From assembly GCF_003073045.1 (NCBI RefSeq), contig NC_037590.1, forward strand, positions 12,225,620 to 12,289,619: 64,000 nt of DNA, given 5' to 3'. A program made the position numbers and the translations under genes. The stretch is from Pomacea canaliculata. Its lineage: Eukaryota > Mollusca > Gastropoda > Architaenioglossa > Ampullariidae. Shown one piece after another: positions 33,546-43,770 of the stretch (position 1 is its first letter; every line of letters begins with the position of its first letter). The notes below the pieces were generated by a model. That model saw only the letters and a program-made list of their open reading frames with translations, searched no databases and was not told the DNA's origin.

Positions 33546-33647
33546 GTGAGCTGTGGTTCTTGTGATGCATTGCCACATGAGGCAGTCAATCCGCCTAAAT
33601 ACAGAGAAGTCGTCCAGGCGGTTCTGGGATACAGCCCGTCTTCCTTT
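33546..33647 (-). other. Candidate further exon of gene B-right, unconfirmed
   Basis: A 102-nt stretch lies between TTTACAG and the donor GTAATG and is open in phase 0, as the preceding exon requires. Neither its phase-0 translation nor the alternative frame (TSLYLGGLTASC, loosely like the IYLNSGLTS strand of ADAM17) gives a convincing match, and the left arm is poorly conserved here. It could equally be intron. Confidence 0.25.
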
Positions 33648-34077
33648 CTGTAAATAACAAATAAATAGCTGTGAAATTTAATACACGTATTAAACATTTG
33701 TGAGTCATTCTTTGAGTAAACAGAAATAACTCTTAACATAAACAATTAAAGTGCTCCACTTCAGAAGTAATGAAAGAAGTCTAAAACAATGAAAACAAAA
33801 AAGAAGCACAGTATTGTAATTTCAAAACGGTTTTTCTCTCATCGGCTTACTGCAGATTTCTTTAAGCTTTACAATTATTACAGTGTCCTAAAACAAGCGA
33901 ACTGTTTCGAGGGAAGCAACATAAACTAATGTGGATTATCATTAGCTAAGCAACAACAGCATTAACATTTATGTAAGTCCAGTGGCAGAACCACTCAACA
34001 CTACGTCTGATAACATGCACAACAAATGGCGCACATTGGCACTCGGTAACAGCTCTGTTATACACACTGTTACTCAC

Positions 34078-34220
34078 GTCTTGAACAAATTCCTCCAGTC
34101 CCATATAGAGACTGCCTAAGAATGCTGTGCCTAAAATGCTATTAGTGTCCATGAAAAGAAGTGCTTGTAAACAAGTGCGCTAAGCAGAACTGCATGATGT
34201 CGCTGTGAACGACTGAAAGC
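34078..34220 (-). CDS. ADAM17-like: Gene B-right exon 10: CLAHLFT strand, with two small insertions
   Basis: The acceptor is ATCAG and the donor GTGAGT. It encodes CLAHLFTSTSF and, after one surplus base in a run of four (34154-34157), MDTNSILGTAFLGSLYMGLE then EFVQD. Another surplus base at about 34208 separates the start of the exon from the CLAHLF frame. The ADAM17 core CLAHLFT is identical in both arms. Confidence 0.7.
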
Positions 34221-37200
34221 CTGATAGAAATATGGAAACAAAAGATGTTATAAAATCACACATGAAAGAACATTTCAAAGCGTAAACAATAGTCTGTGTG
34301 TGTGTCTGTCAGTTAGTGTCAGGATGCGTTACTTAAAACACGTGAAAGTTGAGAATGTCTGTCATGTCAATAGAATCTATTCTACTGCCACCATCAGTCA
34401 TACATGTATAAAACTACCTGACATTTTCCACAGTTTTTCTGCTTTGGTTACTTCCGATGTTCCCTTTTCACTCCATCCTCCAAACAGCTAATCACACTTC
34501 CATATACCATGTACCAGTCTGTCTGCATACTTAAGACATACAGACCTCGCTATCGCAAAAGTCAGACATTCTACCCAGTTTCTTACGGTCTTATTGTCCT
34601 TTCATCAAAATGTAAATTTCCAACTTTCAGAAGGCATTTGTCTCATCCTGTTTATACTGGGAAGATTATAGATGTAAAACAAGAAAAAGAAAAATTAAGA
34701 TTAGAGAGATCTGTCCTACCAGTTTCTACATCTCTGTACCTAACTGTAGACTGCAACAGATGTTTGTCAGCTCCATATTACTAAATTCGCATATTTCGGT
34801 AGACAAAAGAAAACGAATCACACAGAAGAAAATCAAATGATAGAATTACTTGATAGTTTACGTAGTTCAGATATACTTACGAAAATTTTATCTGATTTAT
34901 TCCAATGATCCACTACATAATTATAGCTGAATGGTCCTCCGATTGGCCCGGTTGAGTATTCCGTGTGAACCAGAATCTGAAACATAATACAGGCGTTAGT
35001 AGACCGATACGAGAAAGTGCAGAACTGTGTCTAGTCTTATAAAACAGGTGAAAATATGTTGGCACAAGATTAGATAGCATATAAATGAGCTTTACTCAAA
35101 AGAAGACATGGATGAATACTTCTGAGCTAGTCGATTGATTCCATCTCTATTTGACCTTTCAGATCAAAATATGACCCCAGACAACTCTTTCGCATCATCT
35201 ACAACAGAGGATTTTAAAGACCCATAAAGGAACTGCTGATGTGAAAGGTTGCCATAATTTACGGCTTTTATCTTAAATTGTTCATAGATACAACAACGTG
35301 TAGAAAATTATGTCATTTAAACCTGTTTTGATCACAAAGCCAGCAAGGCTATCCGTTAAGTTCCACTCTGTGTGTTCGAAATATTCGGTTCGCCTCTTCA
35401 ATAGAGCTCACCTGCGACAATATTTATGTTTTTATATATCAAATGTGCGAGCATCTCCTTACATTCACATAAAAATACACATCCAACATGCAGAAAGCGT
35501 TGATCCAAAACTGGAAAAGCCTAAAGTGGTTAAACTTTTAGCTTCTTCTAGGGTGATTTATTTCAATGTCATTGGTACAGGTGGAAAACATTCACGTCCT
35601 ATGTAGATTTCTACTTGTAGCTGTGTTGACTGCCGTATATGTAATACCTTGGACTTTATATGTGTTTTTCAAGCGGCTTTTACGAGACAAAACATACATT
35701 AGTGCTTCTGTTTTTTCATGTGTCGAGACAAAATTCGATTACAATGTTTTAGTGCCTTCTCTGAAATTGGAAGGTTCGTATTAAGAACAGTACCTTCTTT
35801 AATAGAAGTTTTAAAGAAAAGCTTCATGAACAAAACGACGACAGAATTAAAAGGACAGTTTAAATTGTTCGTACACATTTACAACAGTATCACCACCATC
35901 TGTATCAGCCTAATCCGTGCAATCAACAACCAGAGTGTTCAATTTACTTACCATTGTCCTTATAGCTCCAGAAGCACTAGACCTGGCATGCTTGCTATAA
36001 AACGAATAGTCGGCAACCAGTCGTAAGGAACACTTTTTATTCAAGACACTATTGTCTCGTTTTTGTCTTATGTTGCTGACTGCACAAAATTAATTATGTA
36101 ATTTTCTTAATTGTTTTAATTATGTAAATAAGTCGTGCATTTCTTGCTACTGCCCTGATTATTTTTAAAGGTGTTATAGATATCACAATGGTTTGTGTTT
36201 GCTAGATTAGCAACATATCTTACTTAAAATATTAAAACTAGCTTCGATTCCTATCATGGTTACATCGATAATAGATTACATTCAGAAGAATCGTGCATAT
36301 TCAGTAAGAACTAGTTCTCTTATCATTGTTGTAGATAAACATTTTGTCTTAAAAATGGTAATTACTGCCTAAAATGTTTACGAGTAAACTATGATGTCAT
36401 CACTTACATCTCTGATGCTGCTCATCGCTTGAAACTGACTCGTCTGAAGACGGTTGTTGGCTGTAAGCAAAGATGAAGCAATGGTTTGTCAGAAGTTTAA
36501 CAAATTTTATCTGCAGGACCTCCAATCGTAGCTCTCTACTATCTGTTTATTATTAATACGAATACGGACAGCTGATTTGTAAGGCCTTTAAGCCCATTCC
36601 GAAAGACTAATTAACAACATATTACAGGGAAAATATATAATACACAATAGTGGATGAAGAATATGTTTTAGTGTCTAATCTTTGATAGTATTTCTTCTCT
36701 TTGCCTTTAGATATAAAAACATTGGTATATTACACAATGTTATCTCATTTGCTGTTGATATCAGCATCAATTGTTTAAATGATTACATCTATTGTAACAC
36801 GATTTTGGGATGAATGTTTTTTTTAAGACGTGAACAGCATTATAGAAAAGAAATTCATCCTTTCCATTGATATGACACAATAGTGCGTGTCTTACTCTTA
36901 TTATCGTCAGATTATCTTAAGATTATCGTATGTGACACAATGCCTGAAATTCCAAATCGAAGCCGCACTAGAGCATTTCTATTAAATCTATTCATCAGTA
37001 ATAAATTAATCATAAATTTGTTAATACAATTATTAATACACCATAAATATATAAATGTATAATAAATAAATAAAAAACAGATGTAATCTTACCAAAACAT
37101 ACATAAACATTAATTCAGAACGGATAATGTGAATCTTTCCACCAAAGTTAAATTATGGCAAATCATTGTTAATCATCTCTGTTAATCATTGTTATAGAAA

Positions 37201-39333
37201 GCTACATACAGTAATGTTAGTGGATCGGAAAAAGGACCCGTATGATTCCAGTTGACATCAGAAAGCCTGTAACTAATCAGATCCCACCCACTTGATGAAG
37301 GAAGGTGTCTCCACGACGGCTGGTGAAAACAAATGAACAAGTAAATAAATGTAATTTTATACTTTACATTTTGGTCATATTTGTGTGAATGTTTCTCGGT
37401 TAAAAATGTGTCACTAAAAAGCAAATTTAAGAAAATAAAATGAACAACAGAACACATGATTAGTCATTGACAGCTGTACACTTCATTCTTCATCAAACAG
37501 TTATTACAAACAGTACCTCAGTAAAGTAAGTTTCATTTGGGAAATAAACTGTTGTGCAGAGAACGTCCTCCTCATAATGAGCAGACACATGTATAGATTC
37601 ATTCTCTGAAGAAAAAAATGGGAAAAAAATTATTGTTCATTGGTTAAAAAATTTCATGTGACCTGTTTCTGTTTGTAAGATAATTTCCTATATCCCACGA
37701 CTCATGAATCTCTCACGCTTTGTAGCACTGAGCAACATTTTTATTCTTTATTTCTACATGCTCCACTCATACATAATCCAGAAGGTTTTTTTCAAACTTA
37801 CCATGCAATATTGTAGTGACACAATTCGTGTTATAAATCAAATCTCTGACAAAGTGTTTATATCCATAGTTGCTCTAAAGAGGGATAGCCATATGGTTCT
37901 AAGCATACATCACAAAAAAAGAAACTAAAGTGTTGCAAGAAACGACGAGAGGGCAGTAAAAAAACGAAGAAAACATTTTGTAAAAGCAAAGTGGCTGGAA
38001 AAAATATAACACAAAACCAACAGACAAAATATATATATATAACACACTTACTGTGTTTGAGTTTTGTACTACAGAAGTAGTATACTGTTAACAAACAATA
38101 TTTACTCTACTACTTTCAGAGACGATTCAAGGCAGTTTTACAAATACAACGAAAAAAGCAAACCTTGTAAATGTCCTGTGAGGAAATCGTTGGAGTCTAC
38201 ATGAAGGGGCTCATACTTGCCGTTCCTGTCTACAGTATAGGCTCTAAGTCCAGGTGCCACTACAGGAGAGCCTGCCTTTAAAACCATACTGAAGTTCCTG
38301 AGAAAAACAGAATTGCTTTCATCTATCTTCTTGAAAGATTTTCTTAATTTTTGCCTTATTTAGCCAATAATTATAGATAAACTGCTTTTGTTCGTGCACA
38401 CATAGAGAGGTCGCTAATAACTCACAGACACGCTAATTTACATCATCAAAATAGAGCTTTGTAACTATTAAAAATTACATCACACATTTTCTTCATTTGA
38501 TCATAATATTTCTCAGCTTGACAATTTCCTGGCATGTGTTACATATTTTCCAAATACAAATATATGTTTGTAACTTGTCTCTCACATTCCTAGTGTGAAG
38601 AACGTGACGTAAGTTCTGGCCGTTACGTGTCTAGTGTCAACATCCCGATGGTGGCGGACGTGCAGAGAAATATCCGACTTCTTCAAGGTCTCGTAGTGAA
38701 ACAGCTGTTTGTGTAGATTATCTGTTTTACAAATCAATTTCATCAAAGTAGAAGTTTACTCCTATTCCCTCCTCTATGTGTGCGAGTAGTAACAGGAGCA
38801 GGCATAGAATCAAACAAGAATTGTCTGCTCCTATCCTACCCCTTATAACACTTAACATCACTTCATTATTTACAGTTGTTTACTCTCCTTTTGAACGTTT
38901 TAATGCAACTGCTTGAGTGACAAGTAAACATAACACTTTTGGTCTTTCTAACATGGACGAAACAAACGATATCCAAACAATAGCTATAAAATGTAAAACT
39001 TAGATCTGTTTCAACTGAACCGTGTATTTATTCGAAATAGTGAGGTCAGCGACATGAACCCTAGGCCAGAGATTTTAAATCAAAGCATTAATTAAAATGA
39101 CTTAGATTGTAATAATAACTGTGTTTGTGTCAGTGAAGTTATAACTTGACAACTAGTGTGTATTTCAAATCACACAACTTACTTTCTTCTATTTGTAATT
39201 TTCTATTTTCCATCGCAATCACTTTGTGTAGAACGACGGACTGAAGTAAAATCAAAAGTTTCAAAGAACAAACCATCTTTGACCGGCAATCGTGTCGTTG
39301 AGTCGTTCACAATAATTTTAGTATCTGTATTCA
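34078..39333 (-). CDS. ADAM17-like: Gene B-right: 5' part of an ADAM17-like metalloprotease gene
   Basis: Ten exons on the minus strand (39333-39274, 38721-38586, 38297-38164, 37605-37517, 37319-37210, 36460-36408, 36079-35952, 35411-35323, 34976-34881, 34220-34078) mirror gene B-left with the same phases. They encode a prodomain, an RQKR processing site and the first part of a zinc metalloprotease domain of the ADAM10/17 type, predicted to act at the cell surface or in secretion. Eight exons are fully open. Exon 8 has two 1-nt insertions and exon 10 has two, all within short T or A runs. The prodomain lacks a cysteine at the place of the ADAM17 cysteine switch. The zinc-site exon and everything after it are not visible before the arm ends. 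Confidence 0.7.
34881..34976 (-). CDS. ADAM17-like: Gene B-right exon 9 (96 nt)
   Basis: The acceptor is TTTCAG and the donor GTAAGT. It is open in phase 0 and encodes ILVHTEYSTGPIGGPFSYNY followed by VVDHWNKSDKIF. It is the intact version of the left exon with the 2-nt insertion. Confidence 0.7.
35323..35411 (-). CDS. ADAM17-like: Gene B-right exon 8, frame broken
   Basis: The acceptor is GCAG and the donor GTTTAA. It encodes SSIEEANRIF and then, one base out of frame after a TTT run, EHTEWNLTDSLAGFVIK. It is 3 nt shorter than the left copy by a codon loss and carries one surplus T and one surplus A. Confidence 0.6.
35952..36079 (-). CDS. ADAM17-like: Gene B-right exon 7: furin site and first protease strand (128 nt)
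   Basis: It encodes SNIRQKRDNSVLNKKC and then SLRLVADYSFYSKHARSSA. The RQKR site and the C-x-L-x-LVADYSFY strand are as in the left arm. Conservation of both, with changes between them, suggests they were selected. Confidence 0.8.
36408..36460 (-). CDS. ADAM17-like: Gene B-right exon 6 (53 nt)
   Basis: It encodes QQPSSDESVSSDEQHQR. The frame is chosen by the phase of the GTATGT donor of exon 5 and by the TGA present in the competing frame. Confidence 0.55.
37210..37319 (-). CDS. ADAM17-like: Gene B-right exon 5 (110 nt)
   Basis: The acceptor is TTTTCACCAG and the donor GTATGT. It encodes PSWRHLPSSSGWDLISYRLS, then DVNWNHTGPFSDPLTLL. The end aligns to the ADAM17 stretch that carries the inhibitory cysteine (PKVCGYLKV), but DPLTLL has none. 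Confidence 0.7.
37517..37605 (-). CDS. ADAM17-like: Gene B-right exon 4 (89 nt)
   Basis: The acceptor is TTCAG and the donor GTACTG. It encodes ENESIHVSAHYEEDVLCTTV and YFPNETYFTE without a break. It joins in phase directly to exon 3, so the open stretch at 37794-37880 between them is not an exon. Confidence 0.7.
38164..38297 (-). CDS. ADAM17-like: Gene B-right exon 3 (134 nt)
   Basis: It encodes NFSMVLKAGSPVVAPGLRAY, TVDRNGKYEPLHVDSNDF and LTGHLQ. This follows the ADAM17 prodomain F-L-L...F-VVVVDGKN...W-DFFTGHV closely, including the final FxTGH. Confidence 0.75.
38586..38721 (-). CDS. ADAM17-like: Gene B-right exon 2 (136 nt)
   Basis: It encodes LFHYETLKKSDISLHVRHHR, DVDTRHVTARTYVTFFTLG. 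It differs from the left copy by a few replacements only. Confidence 0.7.
39274..39333 (-). CDS. ADAM17-like: Gene B-right exon 1 (60 nt)
   Basis: The acceptor is CTTGCAG and the donor GTTTGT. It encodes NTDTKIIVNDSTTRLPVKD. As in the left arm, the start codon must lie in an upstream exon I cannot identify. Confidence 0.5.
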
Positions 39334-40632
39334 CTGCAAGAGAGAAAAAGAAAACTAGTATTTACAGGCAACTAATTAAATGAGGATGCTAGAAACTTAA
39401 TTCCACACAGTTTAAATTCCATGATCTCCGAGGTGGGGAAATATACATACACCATCGTCTGCTCGATAGAAACGTCTCAAAGATGACGTCATCTAGTGAA
39501 GGAACATCAGAGCTGTGAGTTTTAGTTTCGTACTAATACTAAATGTAGACTTTGGGGAAACAAACTCGTTTCTTCTTATCGTGGACGGTTGATGACTGCA
39601 AATGTCGGTCCTTATGCATGACTATACATGCAAGGTGGTTTGGACATGTTACTGAGGCACCTATCTCTGTCTGCTCAGACATAAAACCAACAGGAAGCTA
39701 CTGAATTCTTTTGCAAGCTATATTTTATTTCAACGTCAGTGTTTCATTAACTGCTCATTTCAGTAATGAGTGTCGTCAGCTCATGTCTCAGTTTGAGTTT
39801 ACTTACTTTACAAGATGCCAACGTCAGAAAATGTCAAAAAATCTTCCATTGTCCGTTATTGCGCTTAACTATTAGCAGGATGATCATTTTTCCACACACA
39901 AAAATCTTAATATTTGCGTTTCCTTTAAAATATGTTTTATATCCTTTTCTGAGTAAAGAAAGTTTTCAATTCCATCTTAACTACTAAATAACAAATTTAA
40001 CATATGTTGTCAATAAACTACTTTGTATTGAAAAATGTAGTTTTGTTATCTGTTATTTTTGTTATACATAGATGTACCTCAAATTTTGAAATAGTTCAGT
40101 GTCTAGCGTCTGTGTACGAACACTTGCCATAATTAATACTGTTTCTTCAAAGAACAAAATATAAGCAAGCTAATACAAGCGTCAGAAGACGAATACGTTT
40201 AAAGAAAAGCAAGTGATAATCATTAAAAGCTGGAGGATAAAATGGTCTCTAATTTTATTAATATACAGCGAAAGATACGAAGATAGAGTCTTATGCAATG
40301 TTCCTGATTATTGTCGTCAGAGAAGAAGGATTGGTGTTTTATGCCGAGGCAGCAACTAAGGGTATATCACGGCAAGGCAGTCAGCTCTGTAAATACATGT
40401 ACATGCCATTTGCAGAGAAAGAACAAAGTGCTCAAAATGAGAGCTGAACCCAGGACAGCCAACCTCAACTGTATTTGAGACAGACATTAACCTTTACTCC
40501 ACCGGACAGTCCATTGTGGTTAGGGAGTCTTTAGTAATATTCCTTTTATTCATTGCAGAGACCACCCCAAAATAATAGGAAACTAGCTCTTCGTGGAATT
40601 TTAAGAAAATTCTCACGTGGCGGACCTCCACT

Positions 40633-41616
40633 ATGAGGTATAGCCGTGAGTACCTTCTCGCACTCTCTCTTACTTCAACGACCCTTCCTTATGATGCTTC
40701 CACCTTTCCAACTAATATCCTACCTCAAGACTCGACCGTACATCAGAAAAAAAAGCGAAAGAGAGGTAGGAGAGGAGGAGTTCAGTACCGGCTGAGGAAA
40801 TACGGTCTAAACGACAAATGTAAATCTCCACCACTACTACACCTAAGCACCAAACGAGGTACAAATGGTGGGAAAAAGAAAGGTGACCTAAATTTGAATG
40901 AGAATTTTCCTTTGAGCGGACGACTTTCAATGGAAACGAAAAACGTGACAAGTCTATGTGTTGGTCACTTAAAGGCGCAGTCAGTCTGCAACAAGGCTGT
41001 GGACATTCATGATTTAGTGTTTGATAATGACTTTGGTGTATTTTTCTTGTCAGAGACATGGTTAAAAGAGATAGGTGATGAATCAGTAATCAAAGATCTT
41101 ACGCCACAGGGTTATACATTTGCACATAGTCCCAGGAGTGGTAGGAGTGGAGGTAGAGTTGGAGTTTTATTTAAAGTACATTTGAAATTTACAGTGCTGA
41201 AGAGACAAACACAGTACAGGTCCTTTGAATACATAACAGCAAGACTGACATTAGCCAAGCAGACATTAGAGATCATTTGTTTGTATAGACCTCCTCCATC
41301 TAAAAAGAATCAGCTGTCCAATTCTCTGTTTCATGAGGAATTTACTATGCTGCTGGACAGTTTACTCACAAAGGAGAAGATTCTTATTTTGGGGGATGTA
41401 AATTTTCACTTTGATAGACCTCAAGATAGTGATGTGAAGCGGTTGATTGAGGCTTTGGATAGCCGTGGTCCTTGTCAGCTGATTGAGAAACCAACTCATA
41501 GACTTGGACACATTCTTGACTGGGCTATCACTCGTGCGCCATCAGAGTCACTGGTCAAGTCCGCTGTTGTCGAGGATTTTTTTTTATTTCAGACCATTTT
41601 GTGCAGTCCTTGGTGA
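40633..41616 (+). CDS. LINE endonuclease domain, first part of the ORF
   Basis: The domain carries the SETWLK motif, a SGGRVGVLFK stretch, a CLYRPPPS motif and LILGDVNFHFDRPQD with the catalytic D and N of the exonuclease-endonuclease-phosphatase fold; HILDWAITR near the end corresponds to the HxLD motif. The expected SDHF motif that closes the domain is read only in the next frame after a run of nine T at 41577-41585. The protein would nick target DNA for retrotransposition. Confidence 0.75.
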   Translation: MRYSREYLLALSLTSTTLPYDASTFPTNILPQDSTVHQKKKRKRGRRGGVQYRLRKYGLNDKCKSPPLLHLSTKRGTNGGKKKGDLNLNENFPLSGRLSMETKNVTSLCVGHLKAQSVCNKAVDIHDLVFDNDFGVFFLSETWLKEIGDESVIKDLTPQGYTFAHSPRSGRSGGRVGVLFKVHLKFTVLKRQTQYRSFEYITARLTLAKQTLEIICLYRPPPSKKNQLSNSLFHEEFTMLLDSLLTKEKILILGDVNFHFDRPQDSDVKRLIEALDSRGPCQLIEKPTHRLGHILDWAITRAPSESLVKSAVVEDFFLFQTILCSPW

Positions 41617-42470
41617 CTGATCTTTCCCGACCAAGGCGTAGAAAGACATCTGTTTTGTGTAGAAATTTGAAGAAGGTTGACCTGAACGCTTTCAGAGAAG
41701 ACCTGCTTCAGTCAAAGTTGTTATTAGATCCTCCCACAGATGTTGATGAGTTAGCAGAGTTATATAATCAGACTTTATTAGAGCTGCTTGATACGCATGC
41801 GCCTGCAGTCAGCAAAATTGTTGTAGATAGACCAGATTGTGCGTGGTTTTGTGAGGGGGTGAGTGAAGCCAAGAAACAAAGACGGCTGACAGAGAAAAAG
41901 AGGAGGAAGACTAAACTTGAGATTGACAGACAGCTGTATAAGTTAGCCAGAAATAAATATGTTTGTGCTGTAAAAAAGGCTAAATCGCCATTCGTGCAGG
42001 AGCTGCTAGAGGCTGCGAGTGGAAATCCCAGAAAGACTTTTGACATTGTGAACAGCTTGTTGGGTAAGAACGGCACTAGTCCGGTTCTTCCTGAGGTGGA
42101 CGTCAAGTCAGCTGCTGATCAGCTGTCTTCCTTCTTTGTTAATAAGATACAGGAAATTAGTGCTGGACTTGAGAGTGCAGCTTGTGAGTTGCCAGAGTGT
42201 GAGGCAGATTATTCTGTGCCATTTGCTGGTGTTCCGCTGACTTCTTTTACGTGTATTGATGAGAGTTACTTGAGGAAACGTGTAGCGAGATCAACTAAAA
42301 CTTCATGTGCCGTGGATCCTGTACCAACTAAATTTATTATTCAACTTCTGGACATTCTATTTCCTGTCATCTTGGACATTATTAATGCCAGTTTGAGAGC
42401 AGGATGTGTTCCATGGTGTTTTAAACAGGCTGTTTTGAAGCCCTTGTTGAAAAAAACCGGATCCCTCTGA
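41601..42470 (+). CDS. LINE ORF, endonuclease-RT linker and RT N-terminus
   Basis: It continues the preceding frame from SDHFVQSLVTDLS on and encodes a Lys/Arg-rich linker (KKQRRLTEKKRRKTKLEID near 41870-41930), DPVPTKFI and the start of the RT fingers (CFKQAVLKPLLKK). The frame ends in an A run at 42450-42456, where one A too many puts the following PVSNLSYISKLLERV out of frame. The Met given is not a real start. Confidence 0.7.
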   Translation: MQSLVTDLSRPRRRKTSVLCRNLKKVDLNAFREDLLQSKLLLDPPTDVDELAELYNQTLLELLDTHAPAVSKIVVDRPDCAWFCEGVSEAKKQRRLTEKKRRKTKLEIDRQLYKLARNKYVCAVKKAKSPFVQELLEAASGNPRKTFDIVNSLLGKNGTSPVLPEVDVKSAADQLSSFFVNKIQEISAGLESAACELPECEADYSVPFAGVPLTSFTCIDESYLRKRVARSTKTSCAVDPVPTKFIIQLLDILFPVILDIINASLRAGCVPWCFKQAVLKPLLKKTGSL

Positions 42471-42489
42471 CTGTCAAAATTATCATCCA

Positions 42490-43023
42490 GTGTCAAATTT
42501 ATCATATATTTCCAAGCTACTGGAGAGGGTGGTTGCAGAGCAGCTTATGACCCATTTTATTAATTATGGCTGCCTAGATAAATTTCAGTCAGCGTATCGT
42601 CCTGGCTTCAACACAGAAACTGCTCTTCTTCGTGTGACCAATGACATTCTTTGTAGTGTCAACTCTGGCAACTTAGTGCTGTTAGTATTACTCGACCTGA
42701 GTAGTGCGTTTGACACCATCAACCACCGCCTGCTGCTACAGAGACTGTTGTCAGAGGCTGGTATCCAGGGCGCTGCACTGCAGTGGATTGCCTCCTATCT
42801 TGCCGAGAGATCTCAGAGAATGGTTGTCGGCTCTGCCATCTCTGAGGCAGTTCCTCTGGTGTGTGGCGTATCGCAGGGCTCCGTTCTGGGTCCATTATTA
42901 TTTTCGGTATATGTTTCACAGCTTGGACGGGTAATTGAGCGCTTTCAGATGGGACGTCAGTTCTTTGCGGACGATACACAAATTCTAAACAGTTTTCCCC
43001 CAGACCCAGCTGTGTTTCGGTGA
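42490..43023 (+). CDS. LINE reverse-transcriptase core
   Basis: It contains SNLSYISKLLERVVAEQL, DLSSAFDTINH (first catalytic Asp), GVSQGSVLGPLLF and QFFADDTQI (catalytic FADD), in the order of RT motifs 2 to 5. It breaks in a TTTTCCCCC run at 42993-43001 and resumes as VKAWMTRNRLKLNDDKTE from about 43018. Confidence 0.8.
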   Translation: MSNLSYISKLLERVVAEQLMTHFINYGCLDKFQSAYRPGFNTETALLRVTNDILCSVNSGNLVLLVLLDLSSAFDTINHRLLLQRLLSEAGIQGAALQWIASYLAERSQRMVVGSAISEAVPLVCGVSQGSVLGPLLFSVYVSQLGRVIERFQMGRQFFADDTQILNSFPPDPAVFR

Positions 43024-43770
43024 AGGCGTGGATGACCAGGAATCGTCTTAAACTCAACGACGACAAGACAGAAGCGTTACTGTGTGACCCCAGGGCCAGA
43101 AGGGAGCAGATTGGCATTAGTGCCGTGCAGGTCGGTGATGCCTCCATAGCCTTTGCTGACTGTGTACGGGATCTAGGGCTGTTTATTGATGCAGAGCTCT
43201 CCATGTGCAACCATATTAGTTCTGTTGTTGCAAAGTCCTACTACTCCTTTGAGGACTTTAAGTAGACTACGGCCCATGCTGACTCAAGCTGCTGTAAACT
43301 CACTTGCTGTGGCTACCATCACATCACGATTGGACTACTGTAACAGTCCATTGTGGGGTATACCTGCTACTCAGTTGGATCGACTCCAAAGAGTTCAAAA
43401 CGCAGCCGCCAGGATTGTCACCCGTGCAAAGTCGTCGACTGAGCACATCACCCCTAACCTACAGAGCCTTCATTGGCTCCCAATGAACAAGTGTACTGAC
43501 CATAAAGTACTTTCTATTGCCCAGTCCTGCATGTCTAAAACTGCTCCTGACTATTTGCAAGTTCCTCCGTACCAGCCGTCACGTAGCCTGCGCTCAGGCT
43601 CCCAGTCACGCTTCTGTCTCCCTGCAGTGGAAGACACCAACAAGAAGCGCACTGGAGCCAGGGCCTTCAAACACGCGGCACCTAAGCTGTGGAATGCTCT
43701 GCCATCGTCACTCTCCACCATCACCTTACCAACCACGTTTCGCAAAAAACTGAAAAACCCATCTGTTTCT
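43020..43770 (+). CDS. LINE RT thumb and C-terminal region
   Basis: The frame starts AWMTRNRLKLNDDKTEALLC. A further break in a TTT run at 43248-43250 moves the reading to the frame with LSRLRPMLTQAAVNSL, RLDYCNSPLWGIPATQLDRL and RVQNAAARIVTR, then RAFKHAAPKLWNALPSS. These are the usual C-terminal blocks of CR1/L2 polyproteins. Confidence 0.7.

Noticed and set aside
37790..37880. Possible extra prodomain exon of gene B-right (open between a TTTAG and GTAAGT)
   Set aside because: Exon 3 joins in phase directly to exon 4 and the result aligns with ADAM17 without it; the left arm does not keep the frame.
38587..38720. Open frame on the plus strand across gene B-right exon 2 (and its left counterpart at 15412-15636 minus)
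   Set aside because: It is antisense to a well-supported prodomain exon; conservation comes from the exon on the other strand.
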